Part shown: piece after piece, positions 46,228 to 58,700 of the stretch | How the letters are laid out: the number at the start of each line of letters is the position of its first letter | How positions within the stretch are numbered: position 1 is the first letter of the stretch | NCBI GenBank assembly: GCA_011033025.1 | Contig: WFMF01000053.1 | Location: 124,001 to 188,000, forward strand | DNA: 64,000 bases | Direction of reading: 5' to 3' | Origin: Beroe forskalii | Lineage: Eukaryota > Ctenophora > Nuda > Beroida > Beroidae | Program-made: the position numbers and the translations under genes | Notes under the pieces: generated by a model | What the model was told of the DNA's origin: nothing | Seen by the model: the letters and a program-made list of their open reading frames with translations, nothing else | Databases searched by the model: none

Positions 46228-49200
46228 ATGGTTGAATTGGATCAGTTGAATATCCACAGCTCGAGGGAGATCATTGCACGGCATGGCCTAACGTTGCCGG
46301 AGCTCTTTGATTTGTCGCTGGAGTTCTACAAAGAAGGTTAGTATTACCCACTGGTTCAATTGACGTTGACCGTTATTGGTCATAACGGTATTGAGAGATT
46401 GAGATAAGATTTCACTCGAAGAATTAAGAAGCTTGAGAACGAAACATTATTTTGGCTCAAAATCGAAGAAAATTTAGAAATTTTTAGCCAACAGTCTCAA
46501 TAAAACTGAGCATTTTCTAATTTCAGAGCAGCACCAGTTTCACCTGACCTACGAACAGAAGAACCAACTAGCTGCCTACTTCAGACAATCCACTCTGGGT
46601 CCGTACAGACCCGAGAAGCTGAATCCTGGGTACTTCGACTTTGTTGGAAACGACAGGAAGAAAGTACAAAATCTAGGATCAAAGATATAGGTAGTAAGTC
46701 CAAAATAGGAAGTTATTTTGAGAAAAGAAGTCAGTCTAAGATGGGAAGTAAACGTCTAACTGCTGAGATAGAAAGTTAGTTTCAAACTTACCCCATTTAT
46801 ACCTAAATTTAATTTTTATGCCCAAATTTATGCTAAATATTACGAAAGTCTAGCATTTAACCTAATACCCGGAATTAACCCAAGTGATTTCATGACAGGG
46901 TATTATTAAACAATTCATCCTATTTGCAGGAAAGCATGGGAAGCGCTAGGTGAGATATCCTCAAATGGAGCCATGGCGGGGTTCTGTAACTTACTGGAAA
47001 CAGTGTGCCCAGATCTAGTGCCCTGGATACGCCATAAGAAGCGGGTAGGAGAATTCATAATGCTTTTTTTCGAGGAGTTTGTTTGCCACGTTATGAAACG
47101 TTAATAGTAAAATTCGTCTTATTTCCATTCGTCAATTTAATGGACACTTTCGACTTTTGAAGTTCCATAATTTGCTAACTTTATATCTGTTGTTGAATAG
47201 GAGCGTGAAAATAAGAAGAAAGAAGAAAAAGCTCTGGAGGAAGAAAAGAGACGAGCTGAAGAAGCAAGACAATATGAAGCATCAAAGCTGATTAACATTG
47301 TGAAATTGGCAGAAGAGTTGAAGATTCAGCAGTCAGCGTGAGTCACATTTTCACGACCCTATTTTGATAAAAATGGGATATTTTGGGTTTCAGCTGCCTT
47401 TATTGATCCAAGCAGAATCCAAAGATGCACATACGGACAACGTTCAAAAAGAAAAGGGAACCCCCCCAAAATATTGGGATGTCATATTCCCCCCTCCCGT
47501 ACGATTTACCTCAGATGTGCACCAGAATTGTGTAAATCGGTGTTCGTTTCCGTGCCTTGATATTAAAAACGAGTTAATTACGTTGACGCTTGATTCACAG
47601 CAATTAAAGCGTCACGTTATGAAATTTGCTGGCAATTTGGCACAAAATTGGTTACATGTTTGTAACGCGCGACAACATTTTGTCGCTGTGACGAATTATT
47701 AAATCGCTCTCCTAATTTCATCAGTGCGCGCGCGATGCGCGTCATCCCTGGATCTCAAGTCTTGTCATTTTAATTGCGTCACAAAACATTTCTATGCACC
47801 AATAATTGTAATTTAATACAATTGAATTTAGCTGCATCAATACGTAATAACTGACCAAATTAACAGAACGGAACCACAAAGTAGTGACGGTGACGAAGAA
47901 GATGAAGAAATGCCAGCGCTGGTGAGTTGCAAATTACTGTACGCTATTGCAGACGTGGCACAATTTGATAAATCCTATGTTAGTTACATTAGAAATTATC
48001 GCCTTAATTTCTGGCTGGTTGCCAGGTTATTGTGATCTGCTGATGGTACTTTCTACCCCTCTTTAGTAAGCACAATTGGTATGGTTGGCTTTTATGTTCG
48101 AACATAGGTTTTCCCGAATGCCGGAATTTAGATTTCTGGCATCGCGGGCTAAAAAGAAGCACAGTTTTGTTCTGTCTCACTTTTCCGTGAGATCCAGACA
48201 ATCATCTGTAAGATTGCCCCTTTCCAGGAACGGAATGACAGGTCGGTGGTTGCTGGAGTTCCGTCAGCCACATCAGCGCAACCTTGCCATGGCCAATGCT
48301 CGCATTCAGCATCTATACTAGCTTCATCAGATTCTCTGGTAACCAGTGCGCCTGACACCAGTGCGCCTGAGATCAGTGAGCCAGAAAAACCGGACCCAGT
48401 TGTTTCAACCCCATCGACCCAAGAACACTTAGAAAATGATGTTTCACAGGATTTAGCTGATTCCTCAGAGCAGGTAAAACCAGCAGATACAATGTCAAAT
48501 GGCGACGTTATTACTAACGGGGAAATTGAACCAATTAATGGTGATGGAGCGGACGGATTAGAGTCCGTTAATGGTTTTATCGAGACTATATCCGATGCTG
48601 GGAGCTCAACTAATCTTATTGCGGATACCTTGCCAAGTGTGGAAGAAACTGTTGGTGAAGCTCCTCAAATTATCACGAGTGATGCCCCTGAAACTTCAGC
48701 CGAAGTTGAGAAATCTCCATCAGAAGTTGAGCAATCCTCCTCAGAAGTTGCGAATTCCTCCTCAGAAGTTGAGAGATCAGAAGCGGCAGATACCAGTGGT
48801 GCCGTGGGTCCAGAAGCCCTTAACGCCGTGTTACGCCAGCATTTCGCCTGTATGTTGTATCTAAAACAGATGCGGGACAGTGGACACACTCTTACTGCGG
48901 AACAGGAGGCTTATTTGGCGCAAATGGCACCCTATGAGTCGCATATTAACTCGTTAAAGAGCAGGGTAGATCAGGCGGTGGAGGCTGAGACTCGGGTACT
49001 GTCGGGGAGACAAACACCGGTGGAGACTCAAACTGAGACTCCAGTGGAGACTCAATCTGAGACACCGGTTGAGACACAATCAGAGACACCGGTTGAGACT
49101 CCGGTTGAGACTGAAGCAGAAGCTGAGTCTGAGACTGCAGATGAAACGGAAGTACAAACTGAAGCTGAAACAGAGACTGTGAGTGAGCCACTTGCTGAAT

Positions 49201-50960
49201 GTGCCGTGCCAGCTGAGTCTGAGACTGCAGATGGACCCGGGGTAAGTCCAGTGCTCGACACAGAGTCGGTGCCATCTGAAGTTTTACCGGAGGAATCGAA
49301 CTCCGTTGCAGAATCATCCACGGAGAAAATTCCTGAAGAAACAGAAACCCCAGAATTCACTATCCCAGTATCATCCCAGGAATCTTTTGCTGTTGTCAAC
49401 TCTGAGCCATCTCTCGAGATAATAAAATCTGATGACATAGAGCCTGAAGTGCAGGGTGGTTTGGTAGGCTCAGCTGCTGAACTGATCCTTGCTGCGGAGA
49501 TAAATGGTGCTAAATCTGAGATCGATGTTACTGCGCCACCCCTCCCAGTTGCAGAAGATTTTAGTACGCAAGTAACGAAAACAGAAGCTGTTGCTGCTGC
49601 TGAAGCAGAAACAGACACTGTTGCTGCAGATTTGGAGGTTACAGTTTTGGCAGCACAAACTGGTGATGTTACTGAACCTAATGATTCCGTGACAGCCAGT
49701 GAGTCTGTGACAATAAGTGAATCTGTGACACCAGAAGCTACTCTTGAAGAACCACTGCATCCAGAACCCGAATTAGCTTCTGAACCTTCAACAGAGGGTT
49801 TGTCAACTGAGAACCAACCAACCCAGCCTGCGACTGAGGTAAATGTGGAACCTGAAATTCCTATAGAGTCATCCGCAGAAGTGCAAGTTGAAGATGAAAA
49901 CCAGCCAGAAACTCTGAAAAGTCCTTCAGAAGAGAGCACTAGTACTCAAGAAGTGACTGATTCCGAAGATGTTGCTTCACCGGAGGATGTCATTATCACA
50001 GAGACAGATGAAGTCACAACTCAACCAGAAGAAGTTATCACTCAACCAGAAGAAGTTATCACTCAACCAGAAGAAGTCATCACTCAACCAGAAGAAGTTA
50101 TCACTCAACCAGAAGAAGTTATCACTCAACCAGAAACCGTCGCACCCCAAGAAATGATAATCGAAGGATCGGACAATCAAGCCATTACACCTCAAGAAAT
50201 GATAATTGAAGCTTCAGGCAGTCAAGTCGCCACACCTCAAGAAATAATACTCGAAGGATCTGACGATCAAGTCGCCACACCTCAAGAAATAATACTCGAA
50301 GGACCTGACAATCAAGTCGCCACACCTCAAGAAATGATACTCGAAGGATCTGACGATCAAGTCGCCACACCCCAAGAAATGATGCTCGAACAACCTGACG
50401 ATGTCGCTCCCTACAGCCCCCACGAACCTAACATGTCCGAGTACAGCGAGGACGAAGTAAAAGTCTGGAACAAAGACGAAGTTGCGGCCTTCATCTCCGA
50501 AGTTTCCCAAGATTCAGACAGTGTTCTGACGGTAGGCCGCGGTGAGACGGTAACCGTCCGGATCCCTACGTACGAGTCAGGAACTGCGTTGTATTGGGAG
50601 TTCGCGACGGATAATTATGATATCGGGTTTGGAGCGAGTTTTGAATGGGAGGAGAGGGAAGGAGTGCTGTTGAGTGAGGAGGGAGGAGTTGTAAAGCCCG
50701 CGAGCACGACTGAAGCCGCTGAAACGACTCATGAAAGCGCCGAAACACCTGCAAACACAGTAGCAACGCCTACTGAGAAAGAGGAAATCCGAGTGCTGCG
50801 GCAACCAATACTCCCCATTTTGCGGAGGAGCTCCCACGAACGAGTGGTGACCGGGTCCCATGCCTTCCCCCGGGGTGGAACATACCTTCTGATGTTCGAT
50901 AACTCCTACTCGCTCCTGAGGTCTAAAACTGTGTTTTATAGAGTGTTCTACACCAGGTAG
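46228..50960 (+). CDS. ACBD3: ACBD3/GCP60-like Golgi protein, expanded
   Basis: Golgi adaptor with an N-terminal acyl-CoA-binding domain and a C-terminal GOLD domain. Exons: 46228-46336, 46527-46659, 46930-47044, 47201-47337, 47867-47921, 48228-50960, giving about 1093 residues (the vertebrate protein has about 530). Exons 1-3 give the ACB domain (LPELFDLSLEFYK; STLGPYRPEKLNPGYFDFVG; AWEALGEIS). Exon 4 is a charged coiled coil (EKALEEEKRRAEEARQ). The C-terminus is a clear GOLD domain: DSVLTVGRGETVTVRIPTYE, YWEFATDNYDIGFG, and the end LRSKTVFYRVFYTR. Between them sit about 700 residues rich in Glu/Thr/Ser/Pro with TPVETQSE, PEEVITQ and VATPQEMILEGSD repeats, in place of the Gln-rich stretch of vertebrates. 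Intron 2 needs GA-AG borders. The last exon's start is fixed by TTTCCAG at 48221-48227. Confidence 0.92.
46660..46929 (+). other. ACBD3: ACBD3 intron 2 with GA-AG borders
   Basis: The flanking exons must join as GND-R-K-K-AWEALG. That requires cutting GACAGGAA from GAAAGTAC at the 5' side, with a normal TTTGCAG at the 3' side. The nearby GT (46664) is out of phase and leads to an early stop. GAAAG is repeated at both borders. The ends show weak inverted similarity (TACAAA...TAGGATCAA against the reverse of the 3' end, TGCAAATAGGATGAA). A cut three bases earlier (CAG|GAAGAA) would also be GA-AG and in frame. Confidence 0.6.
50026..50396 (+). repeat. ACBD3: Coding tandem repeats in ACBD3
   Basis: About six 21-bp repeats encode PEEVITQ (50026-50133). 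Five or six 45-bp repeats encode PQE(M/I)I(I/L)EGSDNQVAT variants (about 50138-50396). Upstream, 49015-49115 holds ET(P/Q)VETQSE repeats. All keep frame. Confidence 0.85.
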
Positions 50961-52791
50961 GACACGTGTTGAACGCAAGGAAATGTTTCATTTTCGACTG
51001 TTTGTTTAAGAGTATTTTCAGTGATGAAGTTTATAATGTGTTTCAGGATCTATGATTTTTCGTGCATGGCAGACTTTTGAGATGTTGATTGATATGATGA
51101 ACTCCCGAGATTAACTTCCAATTTTCATTTCCAACTTTGTAAACGTACTTTGAACATAGCATAATTGACTTAAATCAGATTAATATTGTTTCTTTTTAGC
51201 TCTGATTTGCAAATTCGTAGAAATGTCAAGCTAAAATGAGAAGCTGTGCTGTTCTATTCTCATCAACTCGGATAAATTTAAAAAGTTAGGAAATTTAATG
51301 AATAAAATTGAGCGATTTTTAAAATTTTAGCTAAACTCATTAGATATAAATCCAACAGTTTAAATCTTTTCTAATACTAATAGATGCTAGGTAGATAAAC
51401 GCCGTGATCTATATCAATTATGATTGCTTTATAACGCTTCAAGTTAATTAACTGGTAATCACTTATTTGGCTGATCGGTCGATTGACGGGGTGCTTTTTA
51501 AACTTAAAGGCGCGCAATTTTGCTGTACTTTCGATAGAACTTATATGGACAGTTGATGACATATAAGCCCTACGTCATTGGAGTTATCTGTACCCCTATC
51601 CTTAAGGAAATATGATGTAAAGAATATGATCATGCTGTTGTGAATATGATATAGATTGATTTCTTTCTGTCATTTCCGAGTTTAACTCATAACTCATAAC
51701 TTTGGTAGCAATTCGGATGGTAGCGTAATATGAAATTTAAGGGACTTATTATGTAAAATTTCCATCTCACTACTCATACTCAACTCACTACTCATACTCA
51801 TAGGATGTTACCCGACCCACGCTCGCTCAACGTTCCACATTTGGACGTTGCCTTTGCGCCTGTCCAAACACCAAAGTCAGAAGAACGGAGATGGACCTCA
51901 CCCGTCGATACTCATTCATGCTTCAGGTAATGCATAAATAATTCCCTCAAATTTCGGGTGAGAAATGACGAGACAGTCAAATTCAATGAGCGTTGACCAA
52001 CTTTTGGCTGCATAAAATAATTAATCAAAAATTGCATTTATTGAGATTACGTAATTTGGTTGTGAAGATCATAACGACCTTAACTATATGAAGATATTAT
52101 TCTCGCGTGAAATAAAAGTTAACAAGTTAAACTATCAGTTTTATTACAATAATGTGATATAATTGATGATAATAGACATTTAATTTTCATGGAATAACAC
52201 TCAATATATAACAGCATTTAATATAATATTGCAGAAAGAAATCCTCAGCCGATATTTTACGTTATCACATCCTTACGTAATACTAATCATTTTAAGGGGA
52301 GCAGGTTTCAACACAACAAAATCATGATTAGGGGGGAGTTTTTTGGGGTGAAAGTGGGCAAAAATTGATTTAAAGTTAAATGTAGACGGCCCCTTATAAA
52401 CTATGGCAAGTTTATATTATTATTTTGTTGGCAAGATGGATTTTTGATTTCCGATTCATAACTCAGAATGATCCCCCTGAAATCTAAATGTGAAACTGCA
52501 ATCTTAACAAAAAATATTAACAAACCCAAAAAAGTCATTTCGTTATAGAATTATTCAGTTCTGTTTACGGTCCTTAACAGTCCTACATTGTTTTCTCATT
52601 ATCATTAATCGATATCGAATGAGTCAAATTTTAAACCTAAAATCTCATTCTCTCAGGTACAGGAATAATATCGGTTCATCCTAATTTCCCATTTATCTCA
52701 GTTTCAGGAACAAGACCGTTTGACATCCTAAAATCAGGAAATATCCTAGTTCGGTTGAAATTATCGAACCCATCTTATATTTTCTATCTCC
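50961..52791. other. Convergent intergenic region, ACBD3 to zinc finger gene
   Basis: The 3' flanks of both genes. At 51793-51912 lies a degraded copy of the GC-rich foldback family (CAACGTTCCACATTTGGACG, then GTCAGAAGAA), the same internal segment as at 1749-1800. No coding exon recognised. Confidence 0.55.
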
Positions 52792-55700
52792 CTATCGCCT
52801 GCAGGAGCACCTCGAGAACTTGGAGCATTTTGAGTAGGGTTGGTACCGTCCGTGAACCTTAGCGAAGGGGTTGTTCCTGCTATCACAGTTAGGACACCCT
52901 GGGTTCAGGGGTTGGAGGATAGCTGTAGCTGGAGTCAGGGCTTCCAGGTCGTTAACGTGTGTTTTCTGGGGAGATGGGAGTGGTGAAACTGATTAATCAC
53001 TTACATTAATCACTAAATTCAATAAATTATATTTAATGAGCGTATTTTAGTTACGCATGCCTTCCCCCCCTCTTCGAAGAGGGGGGATACGTAACTTCTC
53101 CCCCCCTCTTCCCCCCCCCCCATTTTTTGCTGTTTTTACTACCAACAATTGGTATGCCAAATCACGGTGGCAGCAACTCTGTACTGCGATTTGTAGATAC
53201 GAATACACAATAAAATTGACTATAATTGAGTTATTGTAGTCTCATGGATTACAATTTGATAATTCCAATTAGAATTGACTGGCCGCCGCAACTGGTCTTT
53301 TCGATTTCAGGTGCAAAAGCAAGAAACTGAAAGTTGGCTCCAGCCCAATTTATAATGAACTTTACTTTCAGGCTGATACGTATTCACCTCTTTTTTAATT
53401 GTTTGATCCCCCCCCCATGACATATGATTCATATTCACTGGTAAGGAATTTGTTGATAAATATGGGTAAGGTAGCATCAAGTCTCAAAGTGGACTTCAAC
53501 ACCCCCCCCCCCCCCCTCGGTACCAATACAATAACAGTGCTGCTAGTGATATAATATAGATGCTGTACCTCAGGCAGGTTCAATACGTTTCTTCTTCTAG
53601 GTTCGGTCCGACTGCGCGGGTGGGCATTGTTCGATTTATAGTTAGGTACTCATATTGAAATATGCTGAGCCGCGCAGTCGTACTGAACCTAGAAACCTAC
53701 CGAACCTGCCTAAAGTTCAGCCTACTATTACACCTGATTTACCAGATGCTTGTATAAGTGTGAAGTATAAATTCAATAAAAAAGAATTGTTTCAAATTGT
53801 TTTTTTCAAATGCTTTTTACTGTTAGACGTGACTCACCAGATGCTTGTAAAGGTCGTCCTTATCCCGGAACTGTCGATTGCAAGGCCCAACGTGAGACAT
53901 CCAGTAACAGTTGTAAGATCGTCTAGTTCCTGAAGTGGTACAATATATATAGATTAATACCTTCTCTCTTTTTGACAATCCCAGGATTTGCCTGGCCCCA
54001 GAGCAGGGGGCAGACAACGTCTGGCAACTCTCTTTCAGAGTTGTGCAGATATCGCCAAGAGACGAAGTCGAGGCGGTTGCTCAGCTTAAGTTCGAAAATA
54101 CATATCATTAACTTTCGAAATTGTATATCCTGTATAGGAATGTCGGTGTTTTTTGAGGGTTCTTGATTCTCAAGAAATCGGTCACAATTCACATATTACG
54201 TAATCAATTTTTGGCTGATTTTAACCCCCCCCCCACCCCTCCGTAATAAAGTTTACTGTAGTTGTATTTGTTTCAATAACATGTAACGTAAATATTCGGA
54301 ACCCCCCGCTAGGCGCTAGGTGTTAAATAATAAGTGAACGATCCCTAAGATTAAGTTGGAAGATGAGAAAGAAGATAAAATGACTGACCTGGTGAACCCG
54401 CCACAAGTCCTCCAAGAGCTGAGGATCCCGGTAAGTTGAGGGACCCAGTCGTGCTCCACTTGACTGAAATTTAATAAGTTAGTTATTGATTAATGAAATT
54501 AAATTTAATTGCTCAACGAGATCAATTAGGCATAAAGTTCTTGCCCAAAATGGCCCTTCAGGCCCCTCTTTAGGCCCGAAAGTATAGATCTTGCTTGAAA
54601 TACGTCCTGCTGCTTGCACAATTTGCACAGCTACCGTCATATAGCTAACTGCTTCTTGTCACACCCAATACATATTTAGGCGACATTACGTCTCTCTTAT
54701 ACCACGTGACTAGAACACGTGCCAACTCAAAGATATGTCACGTGACCAGAAAATATGTCACGTGACCAGAAAAAATGTCACGTGACTCTCGATTTTGTGA
54801 CTGAAATATAAGATTTCGGTGATTAATAGGGTTAATATATATCATATATTGTGTCTCGACATATATACAGTCACTCCAGACTCAAACAGGTTCATATATT
54901 CCACAATCCATAGACAATATCGAATATATTTAATACTTTTCAAAAACATGTAAGGGCGGAGGAAAGTTTAATTAACTGTGATTGTTTTTGTCAATAATAT
55001 GCTAAGTTGGGGAAGTAACAGCATCTATAGGTATGCACGCCGACTGATTAATAATTTTTCATTTAAATAAATAAGCAAAAATTTGAAATTTGAAATAATT
55101 TGCAAACAAACATGCTACAAGTCATGAAATCTTAAAATTTCTAGTGCAACATAATCAGGCTGCTGTTAAAGACAGTTGAAATGACGTCATGATTATAGCT
55201 CAAACTGATAAGTTAACGTTGTCAAACTGTCTCCGAGTGAACCAGACGTAAAACTCAGCCATTCGAATTTATGCCAATTTGATGCAAAATTTTTGTGGAG
55301 AGGAAATTTTGTCTTGAGTTGATTCAAATATATACACGAGACGATTTATTTGGATGATTGGAGCTTAATTGGCAGGCGTATTGGCGGTCGAGACATCCTC
55401 AGACATACTGAGACATGCTCGTAATTGGTCAATCAAATTATGTTTTATAGGATAGCGATTATTTGAATTTTACAAACAATAAATCTGCTGATCTTTAAAA
55501 GTTTGAAGCATGAGTGTAAATGGATTTCAGAAACTTTAATTTCCTGAATTTCATTTACAAATTTCAACCTTAATTGGGCATACATTTGCATGATTTTATG
55601 TCAAAATTATAATTGAGGATCATAAAAAAACTTATCTCTGATATTCAAGAGTGCCTTGAAAACTATTGATCAAATTGTAACTGGGAGTAGTCACGCTTCA

Positions 55701-58700
55701 TTGAAATGTTATCAAAAATTCGATCATCATTTTAAAATCGAAAATTCGCGTGCATTTATTTTTTTTTACAATTTTCATAAGTGAGAAATTTATTGAAAAA
55801 AAATTATCAAAAATTAAGATAAAATTGCTGCATTTGATTTTACTAATTTTCATATGAATGATGAAATTGTAGAAATTATTGACATAAGATAACTGATTTA
55901 ATAATTATCTTGAAGATAACTCTGTTCAGATTGATTTGATACTAATAAGCTCACTGTTTGTGAATGATTAACTTATTAACTCATTTATTAACTCACCATT
56001 TAACTCAATAATTCACTTATGAGCTAATTAACTCACTTAATAACTCAATAATTAACTCACTAATTAACTCACTAAATAAATAATTTAATAACTTCCTAAT
56101 TAGCTAATTAACTCACTGTTGGTCAGGGGGCTGGTGGATGCGCTGCTGGCTGAAGAAGCTTCACAGTTCTGCAGGAAGGATTTGTGGAGACTACTCTCAA
56201 CGCTGCAAAGAAATAGATTTGTAAGTAGTTGTAAATTGTGTGTTAAACGTATATAATATGGGCATTTCGAACTGCAGTTTGCGCGGCGTACAGAAATATA
56301 AATAACTTGTGAGAACGCCGGGCAAACGTACGCCGGGCACACGAAAGACGCAAAATTGCAGTTCAAAGTTTGTTCTGTCTATCGATTTCCAAAAAATTTC
56401 CATTTCATTATCAATGCATCTACGAAATTGTCTCTACCTTGAAGATGATTTGTAGCTGGAGAGTAGACTGAGAATGGATGTGTCGCAGGGGTGTAGTTTG
56501 GAAATACTAGAGGTTGTGGTGCTCGTGCAGGTTTTGTTGGGTGGCGGACCATTTCCCCAATGTACCTGCAGGCATCAGTTGATTAAATAATTGATAAATT
56601 ACAATAAATTTATCAATTAATTTAAATAATTAGAGTGAAATCTATTAAATAAACGTAACGCCCTCAGCGGGAAAGATTGTAAAAATTGTATCGATGGTGA
56701 TAGAATTTTGAAATATAACCAACTTTTTTGCAATATGGCATTGCAATAGAATATTTTTGTAAAAATTTGGATTTAATCAAGCAATGGAGTCCTATTTTTG
56801 AAATCGCGCCTAGGAACAATACTTCGCAATCTTCCATACTTATTATCCAGCTTCCAGATTTGAAAAAGTCTGGTCCCAAAATATACCTCTTAAAATAATT
56901 CCAAGAAAGTTTCTTGGAATTCTTTAAAAAACTGAAAATATAGATTATAGAAGACCACCCAGAAATCTCTCCGACTTCACAGTCTAGACCCCAACTAGAA
57001 CACTTATAGCTTAATCTAACTCTCAGCGATCTGTCTGGGTCTTCAAGAGTAGCTATTCACTCTTTCTGGGTACAAATTACATCCGACCATTCAGAGTCGA
57101 CTACCATCCACACCGTCATGTCTCACAAAAATATAAACGATTATAAAACTCACTAAAATTAATGACGTCATTATCATGGTTTTGAATGGTGAATTGATGA
57201 CGTATATCTAGATTTTCCGGACAGCTCTGGATCATATACCGCGATGTCTCGGCTGCTCGGAGTCCGACGGCGAGGTCTTTAAACATGTTATAATTTGAAT
57301 AACAGGATTCTTATGCCCGGGCAGCAGTAGGCGCGTAGCAACGTCAAAAACGCACTACGTTGAGCTATGATAATGACGTCATTATGGAGCGTGTTTTGCA
57401 TGGCGGTGAGCCGGCTGCCGCCACCGGATTACGCTCGACAGTCGGGTTTATTTAATTCCTCGACCCGCCTCATTATGCGATGCATAAACCCACTCATCTC
57501 TCTCTCGGAGGATGACAAGACTGGCTGGGCAGGGGTATTAAAACAATCCAAAAGACTTAACTGGAAGCTACTAAAAATCAGTCTTTTGGATGGTCAGTCC
57601 TAAGATGACAAGCCTGGCTGGGATATTAAAACAGTAAAACAATCCAAAAATACTTAACTGGAAGCTACTGAAAATCATTCTTTAGGGTCTTCAGTTCCAA
57701 GATGACAAGCCTGGCTTGGATATTAAAACAGTAAAACAATCCAAAAAAACTTAACTTAGTAACTGGAATCTACTAAAAATTTATCTTTAGGGTCAGCGGT
57801 TTCAAGATGACAAGACTGGCTGGGATATTAAAACTTTGAAATTATCCAAAAAGACTTAACTGGAAGCTACTAAAAATTATTCTTTAGGGCGATCAGTCCT
57901 AAGATGACAAGATTGGCTGGGATATTAAAACAGTAAAACAACCCAAAAAGACTCAGCTGGAAGGTACTAAAAATCAGTCTTTACTGCTGGGATATTAAAA
58001 CAATCCAAAAACCCTAGAATTTAAAATTATCTTGAGGGTTATTTCTCAACTATCCTAAGACAAACTAGAATATAAAAAATAGCCTTGATTCTACTTAAAC
58101 GCAGTCTTAATGGTCACCAGTTCTAAGATGACAACACTGGCCGGGATATTCTCCAAAGTTTTACTACCAAAGAGTTCTATCAATTGCAACCATTTCTCGG
58201 TTCTAACTTCTTTAACGAATCATTTAAACATTTTAAAGTTTTAAGATTGCTCCCTAATTTCATGAACCAGGGTAAAGATCACGAGAGTCGAGATCGACTT
58301 TCCCACCAAATCATGTCCGATAAGGTTAAAGAATAATCAAGGTAGTAAAAATGTGAATCATGAAGTATGGACTTCACCAGTTTCCTAATAACACGATGCT
58401 CATTTTAATAATAGATCAGAATTTTCCGAAAGTCGAGACTATTTTCAAGACTATAACATACTTCATCCCGTGATCGGAGATGGTAGCTATTCAGAGATTC
58501 TAAACCATTCATTGTGTCTAGACTACATCAAATTATATAGATTGACCGTCGCTATCTTTTCAAACACAAGGAAATATCTTGTCACGAAAGAACGTCACTG
58601 TCCAAGCGGTTGGCACCCATTTAGCAATGATTCACCAGAGTAGCTGTAATTGTTCCACGGTTCTACCGAGATTTAAACTTAGATTTATATTGAGTCTAGA

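Noticed and set aside
47364-47702. 112-codon frame in ACBD3 intron 4
   Set aside because: It lies wholly within an intron whose donor (47338) and acceptor (47866) are canonical and in phase. There is no similarity to known families.
49052-49939. 295-codon antisense frame opposite ACBD3
   Set aside because: It lies opposite a repetitive, Glu/Ser/Thr-rich coding exon whose codon bias leaves the complement open. No domain or start context supports it.
57100-57290. Minus-strand frame starting MFKDLAVGL in a zinc finger intron
   Set aside because: The flanking exons join in phase without it, and it carries a dispersed TGACGTCA repeat. No family similarity.
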